A stretch of DNA of 57,636 bases from positions 1-57,636 of the forward strand of contig CAUJIK010000109.1 in NCBI GenBank assembly GCA_963205255.1. The letters run 5' to 3'. Source of the DNA: Pseudomonadota bacterium. Its GTDB lineage: Bacteria > Pseudomonadota > Gammaproteobacteria > Steroidobacterales > Steroidobacteraceae. This document shows, one piece after another, positions 51,000 to 57,636 of the stretch (the first letter of the stretch is position 1; each line of letters opens with the position of its first letter). The translations under genes were made by a program, and so were the position numbers. The notes below the pieces were generated by a model. The model searched no databases. It worked only from the letters and a program-made list of their open reading frames with translations, and was not told the DNA's origin.

Positions 51000-53049
51000 G
51001 TTCGGCGCCTTCCGGGGATGGAGCGGCGATGGTGGACGTGCTAGCGGTCGTGGAGACGCCCTCATCTTGAGCCAACCAGCGAACCCCATCGACAATATAG
51101 CGAGGGGCGGTCCAGTCCCTGTCTGCTATTGCGTAAGTCAGGGCAAAATCCGACTTCTTGTGATTTGACGCCATCTCTCGGGCTGCCGTTTCGAGATCGC
51201 CTGGCGTCGCGCCGGAAACACCGAACTTGGTGGAATTCGCCAGTATGAAGGCGTCCTCAAATGTCCGTCCACAAGGTCCACCAGCGACTTCAGGGCATTG
51301 GTAAGCGATGCGGCTGCGGCCCTTCAGCTTTTGTTCGTTGGTCTTCGCCAGTATGAGTTCGAGTGTCAGGGGGTCATCGTCGGAGAACCATGACTTGATG
51401 CACGCATTGCTCGTGGCCCTTCCTTCGTGAACAGTGCATGCGGCGTCACCTGCCGCTAGAACGGCGTCAATATCAGTGATGACCAAGGAACGCAGTTCAA
51501 GGAATTCGAGCAGATCAAAGAATCGGTGTGCGTAGGCCCCACCGACCTCCATGACCGTCAAGTATTGCGACGACAGTTTTTGGGCTTCCGGCTCAGAAGA
51601 TTCGAGCTTTTCGATAACCACAGGCAAGAGCAGGCGCTCGCTCAGTCCTTCGACAAGGACTGCCTTATCTGCGAAGAACAAGTCACAGCGGGTCAGCGTC
51701 AGATACTGATGGAGAAAGTTCTTGTCTTTATCAGGCTTCTTCGAAAGCCCTTCTCGAAGATCCTTTATTCTCGTATGTCGAGCGCCGGGCGTCGCACCGG
51801 GCATGCTGGTGCTCAGGAAGTAGCGGATCGACTCAAATCCTGCTTCGTTCGCAATGTGGGATGAATGCGTCGACACGATGAACTGCACAGGCCATTGCTC
51901 TGCGGTTTCGCCCCCAGCCGCTAGTTGCTGAGCAATCCTTGCTAGCTGACGTATGAAAACCTCCTGCATCTGCGGGTGCAGATGAGCTTCCGGCTCCTCG
52001 ATGAATACGAGGTGGACTCCGGGAGCCGTTGGGGATGCGCGGTAGGCTTTGTAGAAGCCCACGAGTTGAAGAAGGATGAATATGAGATTGCGAATCCCCA
52101 AGCCGTTGTAGGCTTCCGGTAGAGCAATTCCCCCATAGCCCGCATAACGTACTTTGGTGAAATTGGATAGCAGGCGACGCACGTCCAGTGTTGTCTCGGT
52201 TTGGAGTTCCTGACCCCCAAGACCGGGGTAGCCAAAACCCTTCAGGGCGGGTAGCAGCTTCTTGAGCTGGCTGCCGATGTTCTCGTCCATTTGGGTTTGA
52301 ATATCTTGTACGGCGGCGGTCAGGGCCTCCGCTACAAGTTTGTCTTGGCTGTCCGCGGAGTCCGACGATGCGGTGGAAAAGAGTCCTTCCAGGATTTTTG
52401 CCAGAACGTCAGATTCCTTCGACGTCACATCATCAAGCCCACGCTGCGCGTTGATGAATCCGGTCTTCACTAGGTTGCGGAGCGCCGACGCTGGCATCTC
52501 GCGCCGATTCGTCGAATCGTTGGGGTCTTCTGCCCATACTCTTGCGGTGAAGTGTGCTGATACCCGCTCTCGTAGTGACTTGAAGAAGGCGAGCTTGGTT
52601 TCTGCCGACAGTGGGCATAGCGGCAGTTCCTCGAAGAACGCCGCTATTTTCCCGGCCTTGAGTTCGTAGCGAATAACGACAACGGCATCATTGCAGTTCG
52701 GGTCAAGGTCAATGACAAATGGAGCCAATGGACCCAGGTCCATCGCCATTGGGTCGTATCTGAAGTTCAGCCGAAGCTCGATGACGGGGAGCAGCTCGCG
52801 GACGGCTGCTTCTTCGCTTCCGCTCTGATGCGCCTGGAGCGCAGCGCAGAAGCTCTCGTAACTGGTGCTGGAAAAATCCTCTAACTGAAAGGAGGCGCTT
52901 CCATCCTCCAGAAGCCGCCGAACAACCTCTGAAAGAGAGGTCTTCCCGCTATTGTTTCTTCCGACGATCAGGGTCGTCTTCTCCTCCAAGGCGAGATTGA
53001 CGTCGGACAGAAGGCGGAAGTTCTTTACGTTGATCTTGTGGATTCGCAT
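50992..53049 (-). CDS. OLD-family ATPase/TOPRIM nuclease, GajA-type (Gabija-like defence)
   Basis: A 685-residue protein. The N-terminal ABC-type ATPase has Walker A GRNNSGKTS (residues 30-38), signature region around IRNLIFILLQLVGF, Walker B LVFIEEPEAHLHP (E351-E352) and the switch STHSSHI. The C-terminal TOPRIM nuclease has E467 (LVEGLSERLL) and the D526-x-D528 pair (VITDIDA), plus RTFEDAF. Class 2 OLD nucleases of this layout are encoded just before UvrD-like helicases and, as GajA, nick phage DNA when nucleotides are depleted. It is ~100 residues longer than the well-studied GajA. Base composition is less GC-rich than neighbours. Confidence 0.85.
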   Translation of the reverse strand: MRIHKINVKNFRLLSDVNLALEEKTTLIVGRNNSGKTSLSEVVRRLLEDGSASFQLEDFSSTSYESFCAALQAHQSGSEEAAVRELLPVIELRLNFRYDPMAMDLGPLAPFVIDLDPNCNDAVVVIRYELKAGKIAAFFEELPLCPLSAETKLAFFKSLRERVSAHFTARVWAEDPNDSTNRREMPASALRNLVKTGFINAQRGLDDVTSKESDVLAKILEGLFSTASSDSADSQDKLVAEALTAAVQDIQTQMDENIGSQLKKLLPALKGFGYPGLGGQELQTETTLDVRRLLSNFTKVRYAGYGGIALPEAYNGLGIRNLIFILLQLVGFYKAYRASPTAPGVHLVFIEEPEAHLHPQMQEVFIRQLARIAQQLAAGGETAEQWPVQFIVSTHSSHIANEAGFESIRYFLSTSMPGATPGARHTRIKDLREGLSKKPDKDKNFLHQYLTLTRCDLFFADKAVLVEGLSERLLLPVVIEKLESSEPEAQKLSSQYLTVMEVGGAYAHRFFDLLEFLELRSLVITDIDAVLAAGDAACTVHEGRATSNACIKSWFSDDDPLTLELILAKTNEQKLKGRSRIAYQCPEVAGGPCGRTFEDAFILANSTKFGVSGATPGDLETAAREMASNHKKSDFALTYAIADRDWTAPRYIVDGVRWLAQDEGVSTTASTSTIAAPSPEGAEHG

Positions 53050-53636
53050 GTCTAGTTTCGATTGCCGGATTGGCAGTCAATCTCCCTGGGCGCGCGACCC
53101 GATGCGCCATGCTGACCTTTGGTTCTTGTTCCTACAGGCGTTCGCTGTAGCTCCCTGCCGGGGCCTGCGGTTTCTTTCGGATAGTAGCAAATGGCAGTAG
53201 TCCGATCGGGCTATATCTATTGTTGAAACAGTGAGTTGCGTCACGTTGGTATCTCAATTTAAGGCTGCGGCTCCGTCGCCTAGTTCTCGGAAGGAGGATT
53301 TGCAGCTCGCCCATGTCGTCAATATGAGCGTCCCGGCGTTCCGCCGTCGGGCTCGCGGGCTTTGCCCCGCGCCTCGTTCCGAGTCGCGACCATGCGGCGC
53401 TGATCCCTGACGCCTCCGGCCCTCGCGGGCCTGCGCGCTCCGCTTGCCATCGAAGTTGCATGGCAGGTGGGCGGTCTTGCTGTGTCTCCCCACGGTATCA
53501 CGGCGTGCTCGCCGTCAAGGGCTGCGCGTGTGCTGCACGCTTGCGGCCCGTGGCCGTCTGCGACCCTGTGACAGCTTGCGCTGCGCCGTGCTCCGGCCGG
53601 GTCGGGCAATTCCGCCCGATCAATCGGAGTACGGTC
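53050..53636. other. Long spacer between gajA-like gene and radC, no gene recognised
   Basis: 587 bases. The first ~150 are A/T-richer and should hold the minus-strand promoter of the nuclease-helicase operon. The rest is GC-rich without a credible coding frame. It includes CTGCGCGCTCCGCTTGC (53431-53447) and GCCGTCAAGG (53511-53520), both of which recur after radC. Nothing else was identified. Confidence 0.5.
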
Positions 53637-54146
53637 ATGTCGCAGTTGTTCTTCACTTCCGAATCCCCGCTGATGGTCCGCGACAGCGAGAGCCGGCGCT
53701 ATCGTCTGGCGACGCCCGAGCAGATCCTGGCCGCAGCGCGCCGGGTCATCGACGACAAGAACCCGCGGGGCACGTTGTTCGAGTCGCCAGCAGTCACGCG
53801 GGAGTACCTGCGCACCAAGCTCGCTGGCTACGACTACGAAGTGTTCGCCATGATGTTGCTGGACAGCCGCCATCGACTGATCCAGTACATCGAATTGTTC
53901 CGCGGGACGATCGACGGCGCTTCCGTCCATCCGCGCGAAGTGGTCCGGGAAGTGCTGCGGGTCAATGCCGCAGCGGTGATCCTGGCCCACAACCACCCGA
54001 GCGGAGTTCCCGAGCCAAGCCAGGCCGACGAGCTGATTACGCTTCGGCTCCGAGAGGCGTTGGCGCTGATCGACGTGCGGACGCTCGATCACATTATCGT
54101 CGGCGGTGATCGGACGACATCGCTGGCCGAACGCGGCCTGCTTTGA
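53637..54146 (+). CDS. radC: RadC/DUF2466 family JAB-domain protein
   Basis: A 169-residue protein with the MPN+/JAB metal motif: E near EYLRTKL, then [15 protein letters not shown] (H118, H120, S122, D131). The N-terminal HhH part of chromosomal RadC is missing, as is usual for the short versions on islands and ICEs. The domain fold is that of a metalloprotease or hydrolase; no activity has been firmly shown and a role in repair is doubtful. ATG at 53637 with CGGAG eight bases upstream. It is flanked by long spacers and has its own terminator. Confidence 0.93.
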   Translation: MSQLFFTSESPLMVRDSESRRYRLATPEQILAAARRVIDDKNPRGTLFESPAVTREYLRTKLAGYDYEVFAMMLLDSRHRLIQYIELFRGTIDGASVHPREVVREVLRVNAAAVILAHNHPSGVPEPSQADELITLRLREALALIDVRTLDHIIVGGDRTTSLAERGLL

Positions 54147-54148
54147 CG

Positions 54149-54172
54149 AAAGGGGGCTTCGGCCCCCTTTTT
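54149..54172 (+). terminator. Terminator of radC
   Basis: AAAGGGGGC and GCCCCCTTT close a TTCG tetraloop, followed by TT. It begins three bases after the radC stop. Confidence 0.9.
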
Positions 54173-54569
54173 GCTGCGCCTTGTGTCGATCCTTGCAGTT
54201 GTCTTCGCGCCTTCGGCACTGCGCGCTTCGCTTGCGTGGGGTCGGCGCCGACGCCGGCCGTTGCCTTGTCGATCCATCTTTCCTGACTTCATCACCTTTC
54301 CGCGACTGTAGCCCGCGGCCGTGTGCCGTCAAGGCGCGCCAGGGCCGTGTCCTCGCCTGCGGCTGCGGGCCGCACCACCCCTGTCGCTTTTCTCCTTGAC
54401 GGCACCCGTCCACGCGCTCCGGCCGTCGCGGGCGATGAACTCAGGAAAGACGGTGGCAACGAGGCCGGCCCAGGTCTCTGCGCCGACCCCACCGGAGCCA
54501 AGAGCAAGAGGGCTCCGAATCTAGGAATCCGGTGGGGATTCGATCAGCAACCTTCACAGGAGAACAGAC
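54173..54569. other. Spacer between radC and DUF932 gene, repeats but no gene
   Basis: 397 bases. GC-rich, no convincing frame. Contains CTGCGCGCTTCGCTTGC (54219-54235), a near copy of a motif before radC, and a 12-bp perfect inverted repeat described separately. The end holds ACAGGAG, the DUF932 ribosome site. Confidence 0.5.
54323..54405. repeat. 12-bp perfect inverted repeat in the radC-DUF932 spacer
   Basis: GTGCCGTCAAGG (54323-54334) and CCTTGACGGCAC (54394-54405) are exact reverse complements with 59 bases between. The core GCCGTCAAGG also occurs at 53511-53520, before radC, so the motif recurs across the block and could bind an element-encoded protein such as the ParB-like gene product. 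Confidence 0.6.
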
Positions 54570-55400
54570 ATGCAACTTGCATCCCGATTTGCTCCGCGCT
54601 CCCCCGTGCTGCGCTCGGCACGTCCGCTGGTGGATGACCAGATTCGCCGCGTGGCCCCTTCAATCTTCGCGGAGGACAAGCACGGCAGCCGTTCGGAACG
54701 GTACTGCTATATCCCCACCGTCGCAGTGCTGACCGAACTGCGCAAGGAGGGTTTTCAGCCGTTCATGGTGTGTCAGACCCGCGTGCGGCGCGACGACCGC
54801 CGCGAGTACACCAAGCACATGATCCGGCTGCGCCACGCCAGCCAGATCAACGGCCGCGAGGCCAACGAAATCATCCTGCTGAACTCGCATGACGGCAGCA
54901 GCAGCTATCAGATGCTGGCCGGCATGTTCCGCTTCGCCTGCGAGAACGGGCTGGTGTGCGGCGACACCGTGGCCGATGTGCGCGTACCCCACAAAGGCGA
55001 CGTGGCAGGTCATGTCATCGAAGGCGCCTATGAAGTGCTGGAAGGCTTCGAGCGCGCCGAGGCATCCCGCGAGGCGATGCAAGCGGTAACGCTGAACGAA
55101 GCCGAGGCCGAAGTGTTCGCCCGTTCGGCCATCGCACTCAAATACGACGAGGCGGACACCGCCGCGCCGATCACCGAACGGCAGGTGTTGCAGGCCCGCC
55201 GGTACGACGACAACCGCTCCGACCTGTGGAGCGTGTTCAACCGCACGCAGGAAAATCTCATCAAAGGCGGGCTGCATGGCCGCAACCGCAACGGCCACCG
55301 CCAGAAGACCCGCCCGGTACAGGGCATCGACCAGAACCTGCGACTGAACCGCGCCCTTTGGCTGCTTGCCGATGGGCTGCGCCAGTTGAAAGCCGCCTGA
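54570..55400 (+). CDS. DUF932 domain protein
   Basis: A 276-residue protein of the DUF932 (phage/plasmid-like) family: RFAPRSPVLRSARPLVDDQI near the start, SERYCYIPTVAVL, HMIRLRHASQ and the C-terminal RALWLLADGL. These genes are common on ICEs and large plasmids beside ParB and RadC genes; the function is unknown. ATG at 54570 with AGGAG 7-8 bases upstream. Own terminator follows. Confidence 0.9.
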   Translation: MQLASRFAPRSPVLRSARPLVDDQIRRVAPSIFAEDKHGSRSERYCYIPTVAVLTELRKEGFQPFMVCQTRVRRDDRREYTKHMIRLRHASQINGREANEIILLNSHDGSSSYQMLAGMFRFACENGLVCGDTVADVRVPHKGDVAGHVIEGAYEVLEGFERAEASREAMQAVTLNEAEAEVFARSAIALKYDEADTAAPITERQVLQARRYDDNRSDLWSVFNRTQENLIKGGLHGRNRNGHRQKTRPVQGIDQNLRLNRALWLLADGLRQLKAA

Positions 55401-55409
55401 ACCCCACCC

Positions 55410-55440
55410 CGGAAGGGGCGTGAAGCCCCTTCCGTTTCGT
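55410..55440 (+). terminator. Terminator of the DUF932 gene
   Basis: CGGAAGGGGC (55410-55419) pairs perfectly with GCCCCTTCCG (55425-55434), then TTTCGT, ten bases after the stop. Confidence 0.8.
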
Positions 55441-55475
55441 CCGCTGTTGTTCGTGTCATCACTAGGAGTCTCACC

Positions 55476-57521
55476 ATGAATACCGTTACCAAAGCCGAAG
55501 TTCATGCCACCGAAGCCGGCGCGCTGGAAGTAGCCGACCCAAGCAAGAACCTGATCTTTGTCCCGCTGTCGCAGTTGCGCCCGTCCCCGCGCAACGTGCG
55601 CAAGACCAACCCCAAGTTGTCCATTCCCGAACTCGCCGCGAGCATCCAGCACGTCGGCTTAGTACAGAACTTGGTGGTCACGAAACCCGAGGAAGGTGGG
55701 CACTACGAGGTGGAAGCCGGTGGGCGACGCCTCGCTGCACTCAAGCTGCTGGCGAAGAAGAAGCGCATCCCTGCCGATCATCCGGTGGCTTGCCTGCTGG
55801 TGGCAGACGGTTCGGCTCGTACCGTCAGTCTGACCGAAAACGTGCAGCGCGAGGCGATGCACGGCGCAGATCAGTTCGAGGCGTTCGCCGCGCTGGTGAA
55901 GGAAGGGCGGCCCATCGAGGACATTGCCGCCGGCTTCGGCGTGTCGCCGCTGGTGGTGCAGCGCCGGCTCAAGCTCGCCAACGTCTCGCCGCGCCTGCTG
56001 GCCGATTACCGGCGCGACGATGACACCGTATCGCTGGAACAATTGATGGCCCTCGCCATCACCGATGACCACGAGGCGCAGGAGGCCGCGTTCTACAACG
56101 CCCCGGAATGGCAGCGCAGCGCGTCGCTGCTGCGCGAACGCCTGACTGCGCGCCAGATCGCCGCCAGCGATCCGCTGGCGCGGTTCGTCGGGCTGGACGC
56201 ATACGAGGCGGCGGGCGGCGGCAGCTTCCGCGACCTGTTTGCGGATGAGGACAGCATCTATCTCAATGACGCGGCACTGCTGCACCGGCTTGCGCAGGAC
56301 AAGCTGGCGGCGCTGGCCGAGGAAGTCCGCGCCGAGGGATGGGCTTGGGTGGAAGCGGTTACGCGCCTGACCCATGCCGACCGGCAAGCGTTCCGCGACG
56401 CGCCCCAACAGATGCGCGAGCCGAATGGCAGCGAGGTGCGCCGAATCGCCTCCCTACAGCGGCGCATCGCTGCACTCGATGCCGCGCTGGAAGCCGCTTA
56501 TGAGGCCGAGGATGAGGAAAAGGTCGAGGTGTTGGAGGAACGGCAGGAGCCTCTGGCCGCAGCCTTGCAGGGCTTGGAGGACAGCTTGCGCGAGTACGCC
56601 CCGGACGTGCGCGCCGTGGCCGGAGCCATCGTCACCCTCGACCGTGAGGGCGAAGTGACGATTCATCGGGGATTGCTGCGCGAGGCCGAGGCCAAGGCGC
56701 TGCGCACGCTCGAACGGCTGCGCGGCAAGCGGGCCGTGGACGAGGCCGGGCGCGATGATGACGAAGGGGACGATGAGGATGACGCCGCGCGCGAGGGCGC
56801 GGGCCTGTCTGACAAGCTGGCGCGACGCTTGAGCGCACATCGCACGGCCGCGTTGCAGATCGAGACGGCGCGCCATCCGCAGATCGCGCTGGCGGCGCTG
56901 GTCCACGGCATGGTCCAGAAAGTGTTGCAGGACGGCTATGCCCCGGAGCTGCCGCTTGGCGTGCGGCTCACCGTGCAGGACCGGCTGGACCAGCCGGCCC
57001 CGGACTGGCCGGACTCGCCCGCCGCCATCGCCCTGCGCGACCTCAAGCAGCAGTGGGCCGACCAGCTTCCGCAGGATGCGGGCGAACTGCTCGGGGCGCT
57101 GCTGGCGCTGTCGCAGGATGAACTGCTGCGGCTGCTCGCCCTTTGCGTGGCCTGCACGGTGGACGTGGTGACGGTGCGCGCCACGAAGCACGAGCCGGGC
57201 GCAGAACTGGCGCAAGCGGTCGGCCTGGACATGGCCGCATGGTGGCGGCCCACCGCCGAGAGCTACTTCCGGCATGTCTCGAAGGCGGTGATTCTGGAAG
57301 CGGTGGCGCAGTTCGCGCCGGAGCACGTCAACAGGCTGGCGAAGGTCAAGAAGGCCGACCTTGTGAGCGAGGCCGAACGGCTGGTTGCCGGCACCGGCTG
57401 GATGCCGGCGATCTTTGCGAGCACCGGGACAGAAGCGGTGGCGTCGGAGGACGCCACCGAACCGGCCAGCACCGCGAGGGTGCGGCAGGCCGAGACCGAA
57501 GGCGCGGCGCTGGCTGCGTGA
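55476..57521 (+). CDS. ParB/RepB-family partition-like protein, long island type
   Basis: A 681-residue protein. The N-terminal ParB/Srx domain has VPLSQLRPSPRNVRKTN, the CTPase-type motif VEAGGRRLAALKLL and LTENVQREAMHGADQFEAF, then an HTH (IEDIAAGFGVSPLVVQRRLKLA). A long C-terminal part follows, with a charged coiled coil (residues ~325-370) and an acidic patch (DDDEGDDEDD, ~425). Island- and ICE-borne ParB homologues of this length accompany DUF932 and RadC genes. It may partition the excised element or regulate its genes. No ParA is adjacent in the window. Confidence 0.9.
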   Translation: MNTVTKAEVHATEAGALEVADPSKNLIFVPLSQLRPSPRNVRKTNPKLSIPELAASIQHVGLVQNLVVTKPEEGGHYEVEAGGRRLAALKLLAKKKRIPADHPVACLLVADGSARTVSLTENVQREAMHGADQFEAFAALVKEGRPIEDIAAGFGVSPLVVQRRLKLANVSPRLLADYRRDDDTVSLEQLMALAITDDHEAQEAAFYNAPEWQRSASLLRERLTARQIAASDPLARFVGLDAYEAAGGGSFRDLFADEDSIYLNDAALLHRLAQDKLAALAEEVRAEGWAWVEAVTRLTHADRQAFRDAPQQMREPNGSEVRRIASLQRRIAALDAALEAAYEAEDEEKVEVLEERQEPLAAALQGLEDSLREYAPDVRAVAGAIVTLDREGEVTIHRGLLREAEAKALRTLERLRGKRAVDEAGRDDDEGDDEDDAAREGAGLSDKLARRLSAHRTAALQIETARHPQIALAALVHGMVQKVLQDGYAPELPLGVRLTVQDRLDQPAPDWPDSPAAIALRDLKQQWADQLPQDAGELLGALLALSQDELLRLLALCVACTVDVVTVRATKHEPGAELAQAVGLDMAAWWRPTAESYFRHVSKAVILEAVAQFAPEHVNRLAKVKKADLVSEAERLVAGTGWMPAIFASTGTEAVASEDATEPASTARVRQAETEGAALAA

Positions 57522-57526
57522 GGCGA

Positions 57527-57570
57527 CGAAGCGCCCCCGGTCGTCACCCGGGCGCTTCGGGTTCTTGTCT
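57527..57570 (+). terminator. Terminator of the ParB-like gene
   Basis: CGAAGCGCCC (57527-57536) pairs with GGGCGCTTCG (57550-57559), followed by GGTTCTTGTC. Six bases after the stop. Confidence 0.7.
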
Positions 57571-57636
57571 TTATGCAGCCGCGTACACCGGCGGCCCGAA
57601 ACCGGCGCCCCCGCACAGCACGCGGGGCGCCAGCCT

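Larger units (their letters stand above)
46477..57636. mobile_element. Integrated genomic island / ICE-like element (one end only)
   Basis: The element begins at the tRNA-Arg fragment and runs past the window end. Its content is integrase, HigBA-type toxin-antitoxin, Gabija-like operon, radC, DUF932 and ParB genes, each with its own terminator in the last block. The gajAB segment is visibly less GC-rich than the chromosome to the left. The radC-DUF932-ParB group with repeat-bearing spacers is common in ICEs of proteobacteria. No conjugation gene is in view, so whether the element is mobile cannot be said. Confidence 0.75.

Noticed and set aside
50992-53049. PARIS or other OLD-containing defence system
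   Set aside because: PARIS has the ATPase and the TOPRIM nuclease on two proteins (AriA and AriB). Here ATPase and TOPRIM are on one protein and the partner is a UvrD-like helicase, which fits Gabija.
1-57636. CRISPR arrays and complete insertion sequences
   Set aside because: No regularly spaced direct repeats and no transposase frames were found on either strand; the only recombinases are XerC and the island integrase.
57573-57636. Possible gene start at the right edge (ATG at 57573)
   Set aside because: The frame is open for only 64 bases, has no clear ribosome site and no recognisable sequence; it cannot be supported.

Overview
The window is a high-GC gammaproteobacterial chromosome segment. 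The evidence is gene content: oxyR, yajQ, a full trp operon, ubiE-ubiJ-ubiB, dapF-DUF484-xerC, hslVU, an algZ/algR-type pair and amtB-ubiK-comM. The set of secreted DUF6152-type protein, TonB receptor remnant, CocE-type hydrolase and cytochrome c-PQQ dehydrogenase resembles what is found in environmental lineages such as Steroidobacteraceae, Nevskiales or Xanthomonadales. That placement is inference from memory; no search was run.

Layout. 1-13 kb: a DUF4139 gene cut by the window edge, a degenerate EAL protein, a LysR regulator with an acyl-CoA dehydrogenase, a four-gene minus-strand chain (nitroreductase, oxyR, LCAT-type lipase, small membrane protein), a divergent osmC, and a chain of HerA-like ATPase, thioredoxin-fold lipoprotein and yajQ. 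13-19.7 kb: one uninterrupted trpE-G-D-C-F-B-A operon. Six four-base start/stop overlaps link its genes, and it is preceded by a complete transcription attenuator with a 15-residue leader peptide containing three consecutive Trp codons. 19.7-24.4 kb: a Bcr/CflA-type exporter, then a broken locus where a 5'-truncated fecR and a 5'-truncated, internally deleted TonB receptor meet head to head, then two small exported proteins. 24.4-38.8 kb: housekeeping genes for ubiquinone synthesis, ribosomal protein bTHX, the HslVU protease, XerC, DapF, the two-component pair, AmtB (with a visible sigma-54 promoter and NtrC site), UbiK, ComM and a cytochrome c. 38.9-46.4 kb: a sulfatase divergent from a four-gene exported hydrolase/quinoprotein operon, then an N-terminally truncated nitrobindin-like gene and a DUF2945 gene.

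At about 46.48 kb the chromosome meets an integrated element. The 3' part of a tRNA-Arg(CCG), from the anticodon to CCA, is intact on the minus strand, but the 5' half is replaced. A tyrosine recombinase with an extra C-terminal helix-turn-helix-like domain begins 160 bases further in. The island continues to the end of the window, so at least 11 kb are visible. It carries a HigBA-type toxin-antitoxin pair, a Gabija-like defence operon (OLD-family ATPase/TOPRIM nuclease plus UvrD-like helicase), and a radC-DUF932-ParB block with terminators and long repeat-bearing spacers, the kind of block seen in integrative and conjugative elements.

How the parts work together: trp expression should follow charged tRNA-Trp through the attenuator; amtB should respond to nitrogen through NtrC/RpoN; oxyR, nitroreductase and osmC form a small redox-defence group; and the island combines integration, maintenance and anti-phage functions. 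The most informative observations are the trp attenuator, the island boundary with its Gabija-like cargo and fused integrase, the broken fecR/receptor junction, and the amtB control region lacking a neighbouring glnK.
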